Both the position numbers and the translations under genes were made by a program. A DNA stretch of 60,000 nucleotides. Origin: Membranipora membranacea. Its lineage: Eukaryota > Bryozoa > Gymnolaemata > Cheilostomatida > Membraniporidae. The stretch is taken from NCBI GenBank assembly GCA_914767715.1, contig OU612066.1, positions 33,456,283 through 33,516,282 of the forward strand. Direction: 5' to 3'. Under the pieces are notes generated by a model. The model was not told where the DNA came from, ran no database searches, and worked only from the letters and a program-made list of their open reading frames with translations. Shown piece by piece: positions 26,501-38,500 of the stretch (position 1 is its first letter; every line of letters starts with the position of its first letter).

Positions 26501-29500
26501 GTTTGCCTCTGGGATAGATAAACAGATAAAGGATTCTGATTTTTTTGCTATTACATAAGAATGAGTCGATGAACTTAATTTGAACCATTAGCGCCTATCA
26601 GTCACTCCTAATTACAAATAATCTGTCATGAGGTTATTGAATAAGAGATTTCTCAATTTTACTCACAAATGAGTAATATAATTGATCAATTTGGATAGGC
26701 TTAGCTCAGGATGCCAGATGAATCTTCAAGTACCACAACAATCTTTTTTGAGGACGTGACACTGATTATGGAAACATGATTGGTCCACCCACCTCCGTCC
26801 TTTTCGCCAGAACAGTCTACACAAGTAGAGTTATCCCCTCCGCATACTCCACAGATGTCATCAATAAGAGGGAAGCTGGCTGCCTCTCCGTTACATCCCA
26901 TTCTCATAGCATAGCCAGCCAGGTAAGCATAGGACAGAATATAACCGTCCTCAGCGCAGTTCTGTTATCATGATATGATATTCATTATGTTATATATATA
27001 TATTTATATATGTATATAATGTCTCAACATGCAACGCAATGAAAACTCGTCAGCAGAAAAGCCTTATAGTTTATGGGTTTGTACGGAAATAGTATATTAT
27101 TTTTCAATGGCCCTGTGAAATGTATGAAGTATACTAAAAACGAGGAGGGGACTCTGGCAGCATAATTCAAACCTCCAATAATTAAACCCAGTTTTGGTAG
27201 TAAGAGACAAAATTCAGTTTCAAAATTGACAGAGTGAGAGAGGCTGAGCAAAATTCCAGCTCCCATAACTCCCATATTTACTCTTTACTTAGAACTTACA
27301 GCACAGAACTCATAGTGAACATCCAGCATATCGCCCTCGCTGTTATCTTCATCAGCGGCCTCGTCCCAGGCAAAGTATCCGAACCTTGTCTTCTCATCCC
27401 ATCCCCAAAACTCACCACTGTAAAGGAAAACTGACATTATCATTTCCTGGAGAGAGGCAAGTTGGCAAGCATGTTCAATATGGTAAAAAATAGTGCTTGT
27501 TTATAACAATGCCTGCTCAAGAGTATGCCAAAATTCAAAAATTTTGTAAACAAATATTTTAAATAAGGTCAAAACAAAAAAACTTTATTAAAAAATGAGC
27601 CAGTAGCAGAGCAAAAATAATGATTTCGGTGCAAGAACTTTCAGCAGTGTATATCATTTATAATATTGCGATGTGTCATCATAAACAAATATTAAAAAGG
27701 CAGCCATATTAAATAGCCTTATTACCTGTACCTGTAAGAAGTATAAGCAAAAATGGTCAGAAAACCCTAAAGTTTAGAAATTTTTGAACTGGCTTAAACT
27801 ATCTTTGCTTTGTAACCCAATTAACTCAGTCATTACTCTGTCCTCAGATCAGAATGTTACCTATGAAAATGAGATAACAATACAAACCCAGAAAATTTGC
27901 ATCCATACCTTAATGAGCCTTAGAAATCATCATGTTGGATTAACGACTATTATAAGAGTCAATCACAGGTGTTGAGTCATTTTCAATCTACCATAAACAC
28001 TTGACTCAGAATCGATAAGAATCCATAATAGTTACAAAGAAGTCTGAACACTTACGCGTTGGAAGGTTTGAATCTAACCAGGGTAGTGGAAGCTAGAAGC
28101 AGACATTGAGATGATGTAAGATTACGGTTCTTGTTATTGATATCACCATCAGCTCTGAGACCAGCTAACACCTCACGTATGTTATCCACATCATAAAACT
28201 GAAATAAAGCGTATTTGTGATGTGACTAGGAATTTCTAAACTGAATCTTGAGACTCAAAGTATGTGTAAATGGATTTGCATGGGTTACCCACAAATCATT
28301 TCATTTACATGTGCCACTGTTATTGTACCTCAGGTAATCTGCTGTCTGTCTAAAAGCTTAGGATTCGACTAGATGCTGCTAATGTGTTTCAAGGGTACCT
28401 AACTAAAGTGAAGGCAGTTTATCAATGGAATATATTTGCTGGTGTCTCATTGTGAGTTAAACTGAGACAATTTTTTATAGGCAGCATTTGTTCAGACTGG
28501 CAATGGTGCCCTGCAAATTGAAATCATTAAAACAAATACTGGAATTCACAAATCTGTCGTCAGTCTGATCAAAGCATTACAAATTGTGTAAAAGAGCGGC
28601 ACCACTAACCTGTGAGACAGCTCTAGGTTTGAATGGTTGGGGGTCATTAACTCCTTCTATGGTTATATCCATGTCGGTCCAGCTGCCACCATCAGGCTTA
28701 TATTGATAGCCTCCCACATCTGTAAAAATGAGAAGCAGTTATTGTAGGATCGATTACCCTGCATGATGCACAGAACGCTGAATAAAATTTAATGACCGCA
28801 TTCAAAATGAGTTAAATTATTGAAAGATCCTCATATAACGTATACTGTATGTTAAGAACAAACTAAAAAATGTACAGCATGAATTTATTCTGAGTGAAAT
28901 GTTTTACGGCTCAAAGCGACCTTCTGTTGTATCAACAACCACAACCCAACCGGATCAATGGCAAAAATAAATTCTAAGTAAAATATTCTGCCTGTTTGGA
29001 ATTTGAATAATGTGATCTAAATTCTCCACTATCTAAGCTGCATTGATGCGCTAAAGTTTCTGAAATTTTGCAGTCAAGTATTTCCCAGTTACCCTCCCCT
29101 TTGGTATTTACATCACATAAAATTGCTCCAAAATATTTTTCTGAGTAGCTTTAAAATCCACACCATGCAGTGAATGTGTTTGGAAGAAGACCTTTAGCAG
29201 GTCTTTCTCCCTCATGACAGGTCAGATTGTGATTAATACAGCTTTTGAATGAAAGGCCCAAGGATTAATTCACCAGGACAAGAAGGGCGGCGTACCGTAG
29301 CTTTCAGCCAGAGAGACACACATTCCTAGTGGTGTATCCTCAGGATCCACAAAGTACTCAGATACAATTTCACTGACCAGTACCCCCGTATTCTCATCAT
29401 CCTCGATAGGAACTAAGGCTTCTCTTAGCATGGAGCGAGGATTGAAATCAAAAGCTGCCATGCCGCGTGGTTCAACATAGGGTGAGTCATTGGTGTTCTC

Positions 29501-32500
29501 AATCTGTAAACATACAATAGTGAGACATGATCGAGTGATCAACGGAGATAAAATAATAACTCAGCCTATTTATAGTCTCAATTCCCTGTGAGACCATGTG
29601 AGAAACCTTGATGTGCTTTAGTTTTTTTGGTACTGGTATCAGTACGGGTCTACGGACTTGATTCTGATGGGGCACAGGAGCATTTGAGGTCAGATGCTCT
29701 TCCTGACACCATTGTGATCCACCGGGAATCGAACATAGAACCTCTCAATTGAAAGACCCATGCCTTACCCATTGCACCACGGCCACTCCCTTTTAGTGAT
29801 CAACAGGGAGTTTGTTTGGACGGTTTCTAACTTAGTATATCAGTGTGTTCAATGTGCAAACCGAACCAATACTTACTATCACGGCAAGCCGGACACTCTG
29901 CAGTGAGATATCCTTGTTTCTGATAGGAAAAGCGCCGGTCCATCCGAAGACATCGATGTCAAATGTTCCAGAGTAATCTCTCTCAGGTTTGAACCTGTAT
30001 CTGACCGTACCACGCCCACCTTCCTTCATAGTGACCTGCTCCCATTCTCCACCTGGATTAATATGTTAAAAAAGATAATTATTCTAATGTGAACCAGCCA
30101 TGTAATGATACATAGTCTGAGCCCCCCAGACTTTTGCCACCCCCGGCCGACGGCCCCGCCGTGGGAAATGATACATAATGTTTGGCATATAGCTGATAGC
30201 TTCATATCTGTCCAGCAACTTACCATCCGAATATTGGTGGATAATGTAGCAGGCCTGAATACTGGACAACATTGGGAGTCTTTGATAAATTGGGTAAATT
30301 GAATCTTCAATTCAAGCCCCCAAATCAGGTTGTTCACATCAAGTTGCTATTCAAGATACTACTAAACAAGTGGCCCACGCCCTCAGCCATCCACCAGAAA
30401 GCTACTAAACAAGTGGCCCACGCCCTCAGCCATCCACCAGAAAGACAAATAATGCACTTATAGACAATCTCATGGTCATTGTGCTACAGTCCAGCAGTTT
30501 TGATAACGTACCATCGTTTGCAGTCTGCATCAAGAAGAATTCGCCGACCTTGTCTGTGATCTCGCTGACCACTTTGATAATGATACCCATGTTCTGAGGT
30601 GAGCTGCTCTCCTTTAGTTTGTCCACTCTATCCCGGTAACTTTCATATATCTCTTTACCATTCTCTGACGACATGATGCCTGCAATATCCTCATCTTCCA
30701 AGATGGCTACAAACAGTAACAACAAAGATTAAGTATGTATGTCCATATAAACTATCTTTGATGTTTTGAAAGTGACAGAATGTAGAATGGTTTTGATATC
30801 AGCAAGGATGCATTATTAGCTGTACATAGATGACTTACCGATTTCGAGACTCATAGCCACGCTGACGGTGACCGGTACCTGTCCTGTCTTGGGTCTATCT
30901 TCCTGCAGAGTTATGTTATTAGCTTCGTCTATTGCTGCTATTGTTGGAGGCACAGCAGCTGGCAGGACCACAACACCAAAAGTGTGCACTACGTCATCTG
31001 CAAACAAATAAAATGTCAGATATTGAGGTTTTTTTCCCAGTTGCAAAAGAGAACATAGCAACATACATGTAGATTGATATTTTTATGAATGGAAACTTTT
31101 CATCGTCGTTGCAGATAGATTGCTTGGATTTGAAATAAGTTAATAATACGAAAAGGGATAACAGAAATCAATCACATTTACAAGTACTGAGCTCGATTTA
31201 CAAAAAACGGGTTCAACTATCTAGTGAATGGAGATGACATGGTTGGCATGTTGACCTCATACCCAAAATTTACAGCATCCAACAAAAGGCTGTACACTTC
31301 AGTGCAGTGTCCATGGTATTTTCTTTTTCATAATTTTATTGGCATCTTTTTCAAGCGCTATGACACATACTGTTATCAGTGACGTTGATTTTAGCAAAAC
31401 CATGCCATGTAATCTCATCAGGAATACAGGATATCGAGACGTCAGAATCGAGAACCTCGCCATCTGTGATCTCTGTCCACTCCTTAACTGTCTCCTCCTC
31501 GCCTGGCAATGAAATGAACAAATAGAATTTATAACACAAGCATCGATTAGCCTCAAGTTAATACATAAGTTATTATAATTGTTGATCATGGAGACAACAT
31601 ATGCTGGAAGTTCTCTAACCGACCTATAACTGGCTATTCAATTGCCATGCTGCTTGTCCATTAAAACCTTTGCCAGTGTGAAAACTAAGTATGTACAAAC
31701 AAACAGACAGACATACCATCCTCGAGTTCGACCACTGTTTCTCCGGAGACTTTTTTCCATGTGCAGCCAGTTGAGGCGGTGCTCAAGTCAAACTCGAAGG
31801 TGTTGGGTAGTTCTTCCTCTGGTGAGAAGAGAGCGGCTGCATTTCCTACCATTCTGATTGGTTCTGGATCCATGTCGGCTATGTAAGCTGTCATTCTGTA
31901 CGAGCTAGAGCCACTGTCCAAATCTAAGTCTACAAAAGAAACACGTATTTACAATATCGAGGATATTGTTGAGGAGGCACATTGCTGGAGAGGACCTGCT
32001 ACCTGCATACATATACATACATATACATACATATACATACATATACATACATATACATACATATACATACATATACATACATATACATACATATACATAT
32101 ACATACATATACAGTCGTTCCAATATCTAGGAACAGCATGCATAGGATTGAATCGTGAAGATAAGAAATGTCAGATGATTCATAGGTTTTGAAAAATAGA
32201 CGGTATCTGGCAACATCGGCCAGAGCTCAGGCTAAAGTATCACTGTATGTTTACTAGTATTCACTCATGGCCCCACTTACTATACTCAGGAGATTGACAG
32301 ACGGTTCCACCACAGGCAGTAGGGCAGCACTTATCTTGTGCCTCACAACCCTCGCTGTCGCTGAAGCACTCCTCGCTGACCAAACAGGTACTCAACTCAT
32401 CCTCCTCGATCACTGGACAGTCACCCGCCTTATCGATGTTAGCACTGCAGTGCCTCATCACACATTGGTGAGTATCGATACAAAACTCCTGTAAACCAAT

Positions 32501-35500
32501 CAACAAGTCCAGGTATGGTCACAGCAGTCAAGAGATGAGCTTTTAACTTTTGACAAGAAAGTACAATTATAGGGACGTTGTGTATCAATGCGTCCAAGGT
32601 TCGATTTATTTTTGGGCTAGAAAAAAGGAATGAGCAAGTTACGAAACAACGGCCAAAAATAATTTGTGAACATGCCTATATCTAAACTTTTAATGAGAAA
32701 GAAGGACAAAACCTAAACTGAGTGATTGCGGTGCGCTTTTCAGTTGCAAGCCCATTTTTGTTGCACACTGTTTTTTCTATACTTTTGAAGAACATACTAT
32801 CACTGGCCAACAAATTTGCAAGGATTCATCAACTTAGTTCTATAAGGGCTGTCTGATTAAAACTATTGAAGGCTATATAAATTTGGCCAAGCATCAGCAG
32901 TTATAAGCCACTCAGTTGCAAACCGCTAACTTGTCAGTAAATTTCGGCCATGTCAGGTAGATTTTGCATGTTGCTTTTTTCTGCCTGAGTTGAGCAGATC
33001 ATTTTTTTTCTTGAGTGACAAGCATAGGGAATTAGTTAGAATCCTTACCATGCCTTCAGGGCAGAGCAAGTCTTCGTTCGTATTCTCATACACAGTTTGC
33101 TCGACTAGAACTCTCAACTGCCATCTCAGATCCCCCACTAAAACGATAGAACAATATCATGACTGTTCTGTTTTGACAAAAGAGCATTCTAATATCCAAT
33201 ACTGCAATGTCTTGAATTCTAAACGTAGATACGAAAGGTGATAGCATAAGCAGTTCGTTATGATATGAGCATGTCTGAAACTTCAGTAACATAATACGGA
33301 TCCATTTTATTTAATTGGGTGATAAATAAATGCCCAAGAAATCCAAGTTGGAGAGATTATCAAGGCATCGGGATCATGCAAACTGGCAATGTTCATCAGA
33401 CCGATATCTAAATTTCTGAGCTATTACATGATATTGGTCGTTAACAGTTAGATTGAGGTGAGCAGGGCAGGGCCTCTTACTGCCAGCGAACAGTTGAGAT
33501 AAAGAATCACAAGAATGATCCAACTCGCTCACCTTCAACACCGTTACCCCATGCCGGTGGTCGACATACTCTCGGTACACATCTCATAGAATCCATACAG
33601 TACACCTGTAATTATCAACAAGTCATCATGAGCAAATCTTACAAATACAAACCATACCAAAACAACTCAATAACTTGCGAGCAATCATAAACATATATAA
33701 TATTGTACATGCTTTTAGGTTCAACAAGCCAAATAGATACAATGAGACGTGGATTGGAAATTTCTTGAGAATTTTTTTACCATCGCAGTCTCATGTAAGT
33801 GTAAATACTTCATATGACCATCTAACCGATGAACAACTGAAAATCAACTGACACACAGAGATACAAGGTATGTAAAATAATACTCCTCATTCGAAGCTGG
33901 TGTAGTACACTTTAAGCTTACCAGTAACTTTTCAGTGTTTACCCTTTACACAAAAATGATCAATAAGGACAGTACACATGTAAAAACTAGCTATGTAAAG
34001 GCAAGCAACAGGTACAAAGGTTATAAGGATATAGGAGTGGATGGAGTAAATGGAAAAAAATGTTGTTAGGGACAGTAATAGATCAATTATTCTAAAGGAT
34101 CACCAAAGTGTGAGAAAAGGTATCTGTGAGTAACTAAAAGAAGGAACAGGACATGCACGGTTTTCCTTTGCACCAATGCAATTTTCTTTTAATATGCTAT
34201 GAGAAGCATTTTTGAAATTCGAAACACACATTGTCTGCTTTTTGAACAAGAGCAGAAAACTCCAGAAAATGTAAGTATTACACCTGAAATGTGCTCTCAG
34301 CTCAGCACAGTTTTTGCTGCAAACAATTCTGAGTTTGATGCTGAAGTATTGTGTCTGGTCCTTGCGGTAAAACACTGACTTTAGACTTTATAGAGAAGGA
34401 AAAAAGTATATTTGTAATCTCATGTATGAAGGACATGGTAATCATGCAAGACATGACACCATTCATTCAAAACCAAATGGTAGTGAGCACAACAGCTGCA
34501 TTGTAGGATGGGAGCAGGAGACACATATAACTGACTCTGGATATGTGACATGAATTACAAGAAAGGCTCAGATGTAGTGTTGGGCATCATAGAGGCATAT
34601 ACCGTATCTTGTTTACACAAGATGGTCTGCTCAGTTGTGCTGAATCGTAAGTGATTGACAAAGGACTGAAGTTCTGATTGAATCCTTTGGTTTGGCTCGT
34701 GTCCGTCAGACTTTTTGGGACACAAGCCATAGATTCAAGGCAGAATAGAACAAGCACAGAGAAGATACATATCTTTATTATTACCATCACGACATGGAAA
34801 TAGCAGCTGACCATAACTCGAAAGTCACACAGAATGATAATTTTAGTTGGGTAAACTAGACAGAGGAGAATGTTAGCTGGGAGAGCTGAGCCTTACAAGT
34901 TTGACAATATGGGAATGGTAATGGATCCACACTAGGAACCTGTGACACGGCAACAAGAAACAGAAAAGGAGACCAAAGACAAAGAACAATAAGCCGAGTT
35001 ATTTCCCATAGACAATGCTCAATGATATTGAACAAGATAACACAAAAAAATAAGATATTAGCTACCAAGCGGACAATAAAAACAATACAGGTGGTAACAC
35101 CAGAAATATCTATATACATTTGTGATCGCTTCAGGGCAATAACCTTAACAATCCGGTGTGTGGTAAGGAGGAGAGCTTACATTCAATCATGGGTACGAGC
35201 TGGGATGAAGGAAGATATGGACGCAGCACAGCTGAGCAACATCCCATCGGACATACAATCCTAAACTAGACATTATGTCAAACATACAGCAGCTCTGTCG
35301 CATGCCAGATGTGGAAAGGGTTGAATTAACTAGACTGAAGACTATCAAGAAACAGAAATGAAGCAGGTATGGAATACACAGAATACTGCTAACGCTAAAC
35401 GAGGGCAAGTTAATGAAGGAGAGGAAAGTTAGAGATTTGAGAGAATCCAAATAAAGTAACATTCCCAGTCAGGGGTGTGAATCAACAATATCAACTGTTC

Positions 35501-38500
35501 TACAAGAGAAAGGTTCAGGGTACCGTATCAGCATGGCAGATGGTATCCCGCTTCTCCTCCTCCTCATGGAGCATTCTGTCAACCATACTTCTGAACCCAT
35601 CACGCATACTGTTGTAATCAACAGCTGGCTTAACCTGCCTCTGATTGCATTTTCTAGGAACACACATGTGTTTTTCCATGCAGAAAACCTGTGAGATGAG
35701 ACAACTTACGAGTCACATCATTGGACCAACGACAACGTAATAACGTTACATCAAATTAAGAGAATGAGTGAAAACTACAATTCCAATTTACTTATAAGTG
35801 AAGTGCTCAGTGACAAGCAGAGATTAACGGAATAAAGAATATTATTTGATAAACAATCAGGATGGGAATCATTTGAAACGGAGAAGTCAATTTAAGTGGG
35901 GAGAAACAACAAGTACATAGAGACTGTAGTACCGTATCACGGGGGCAAACAGAGCCTTCTTGCTGTCCAGTGTAGATCATACCATTGACAAAGGACTTAA
36001 GCCCCTGTCGAATACCTTCCCCAACAGGTTCCCCTCTTTGTATGCACGTTTTTGGCACGCATTTCATTGACTGCATACAGTATACCTGTGGGATGGTGTG
36101 AATATAAAATATGAGTGAGAAGGAATACATATCGGAGAGACAGTCAGACAAAGCAATCCAGCAGAGGCCAACAACTTGACTGCAACATTACTCAGAATCA
36201 TCATAAAATATGTTAGAGAGTAGAGTATTCAAGAAGTTGTTTCCCGATCACAAATTGGGATACATAGAACTGTAAACTACAATATACATAATCTGCTGCA
36301 TGAGGCAGGTCAGAGAAAGGTCAATGACATCACACCTATGCTGAACACAGTCCAGCTGGAAATACGGACAGACTAGTACGCTATTGACAACATGAGGGTT
36401 AGTGGACACCTAATGTACCGTGTCAGCCGGGCAGATTGGCTTCTCTTCTGTTCGTTGAATATACAGATTTGAGACCATATTATCCAGACCGAGCCTGAAG
36501 TGGTCAATGTTCTGATTCCCTGCAGATCCTCTGCATTTTCTAGGCACACACTTCTTAGTTTCCATACAGAATACCTGATACGCACAACAGGGTGAAATTG
36601 TGTCAGTAAAAATCTGACTGCGAGAGTTAACCAAATTAAATGTTGATATATAACGTGCTTGCGCAAAATAATAACAAGGGAGCTGTGGCTTCTTTTTAAA
36701 TTTGAATTCTTTATCTTTTTCTTCTGCTGTGTAAGAACAGGCAATCATACTATGGGGATATTTTTGCCCTGTTTTGCCCATGTCGTATGGTTTATACGCT
36801 GCCTAATGGCACGGCAAAGTATTTTGTGTCACCCAAGAGTGGTCAAGTAAATGGTAATATTCTGCTACCCTGTAAGATAGTCAGTAGAATCTGTCACTAA
36901 AGGGCAAGGGATTTGATACATAGGTCCATTTTATTCATAGGTTTAATAGGGTCAGAAATTAGAGTCTATACTCTATAGCATTCAACCTATTGTTTCTCAT
37001 AATAATCACTGTCATTGTGTACAAAGTTTTCAGATGCTTGTGATATCGTTCCTAGTCCCATTTCCTTTTTGTCATTTTTCCAATAGCATTTATAATAAAA
37101 CTGACATGAATTACATGAATATTAAATGAGTCTTGTGTGTTAGTAGGGCAGCAACAGCAAAATATTATGCACACAGCATTTCGACAGCAAATAGGCCTTG
37201 ATTCGGAAAATCAATGGTCATTTCATAGTATTCATTGTATCATTTTGATACAATTATTATTGAGGTATTGATCGTATAATAGTGTCTAGAAGAGTATTAA
37301 ATTTCAATCGTCATCAGGGCTCTTCTCTACCATCTAACACGATCAGAGAAAATATTACAGTTTCATAAAATATAACTGTTGTGTGATCAAAATTATGTTT
37401 ATAGCACTTCTAATTTGTATAGAAGTATAATTATTAAAATGGCATAGGGTCAAATTGGAGAACTGCTGCACTCTTTAGGCATACAGAAAAGGGGTATGGA
37501 TGAGAAATTCAACCAAATCCCGGGGGTGAAGTTATTCAAGCCGCAAAATGATGTTGAGAAATAAAACCTAGCAGCAATGGGGGAGGGGTTTGATAATATA
37601 TTATGGCTTACCATGCCTCCGCTGCAAACCATTCCTTTACCTGTCGTCTCCCATATAACCTGGTCAACAGCTGCTCGCAGTGATCGTCTGATCGCTGAAA
37701 CATGCAAATAATCTCGACCATAAGCAAGAAAAGAGACAAAAAAGAGCTCCAGAAACATATGTATCAATACAGCTTACAACTAACTACAGATAATTCAAAC
37801 AAAGCTTGTTTAAACTCAGCGAAATATTACACATCATTAAATGAAGGCATAAAACTTACATTCAATAGTCATAGGGCGCATAGGTTCATCAGTTGCTGCA
37901 AAATTAGATATAAAATATATATTATTTTGTGTATGTACAAGTCATACATGTTTGTTCAACTTTTTGATACACAAATAACTAGTAACAACTAAATTCTCCA
38001 TTGCAAAGTTGATACATGGCAGACTTATATAGAGAGATACTTGAGGTTTTTCAAAATTCAGTAGTTTGCTGGAAAAAAAACTTTGCCGTCAATCGAAGGA
38101 CCCCTAGGGTGAAACTTTGAAAAAATTTTATATTAGCTTTTTAAAATTGAAATAAATGATGGCTATCATGTTTGTCTCAGTCATAAGACCAATAGAGGAG
38201 ACTTATTGGGTGCGGTCACCGTGTTCACAGATGGCTACATGCAGGATTCTAATGACAGTAAATACATTTGGTATATCTTACTCATACTTCCTCTACCATA
38301 GTACGTAGAGCCAGTTCCTTCAGACATAGTTGACCAAGTTCCTTCAGACATAGTCGAGTCAGTAGTTCCTTCCGACCAAGTCATGGTGGAGCTTGTGCCA
38401 TCTGACCAGGTAGTGCCATCAGTAGTGGAAGTAGCGTGAGCACAAGCTAACAGAGCCACAGATACCACAGCTAAGTGCGTGAGTACTCTACTTCTCCTCA

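Larger units (their letters stand above)
25612..26961 (-). other. receptor CGVCGGD cysteine-rich block, residues about 880-1066
   Basis: Three exons (26793-26961, 26295-26508, 25612-25790) contain the phrases CGVCGGDNSTCVDCSG, CGNCVGGNTG, DCRGMCSDG, CGECTGGTTG, CGVCEGDGQECLDCIG and DVCGECLEP. This C-x-x-C-x-G-D pattern occurs in many large extracellular animal proteins. It probably acts as a disulfide-rich spacer between the cadherin-like and IPT parts. Confidence 0.7.
27300..31929 (-). other. receptor cadherin-like/VCBS-like beta domains, residues about 395-880
   Basis: Nine exons encode repeats with hallmark phrases: ITLQEDRPKTGQVPVTVSV, IENTNDSPYV, PIEDDENTGVLVSEI, GYQYKPDGGSW, IEGVNDPQPF, VRFKPSNASGEFWGWDE and GYFAWDEADEDNSEG. 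The x-N-x-N-D-x-P linkers, acidic edges and W/Y-rich G-x-W strands are those of tandem cadherin-like or VCBS-like sandwich domains, where the acidic residues usually bind calcium. The exact Pfam family was not determined. The repeats differ enough that their exact number is unclear; two to four is likely. Confidence 0.55.

Noticed and set aside
31905-32143. Minus-strand frames of alternating Tyr/Val/Cys/Met
   Set aside because: Translation of a 10-bp microsatellite within an intron.
34603-34745. Treating the unit as a normal coding exon of the receptor
   Set aside because: Its two halves are in different frames and it lacks the expected acceptor; including it breaks an otherwise exact 2,563-codon frame.
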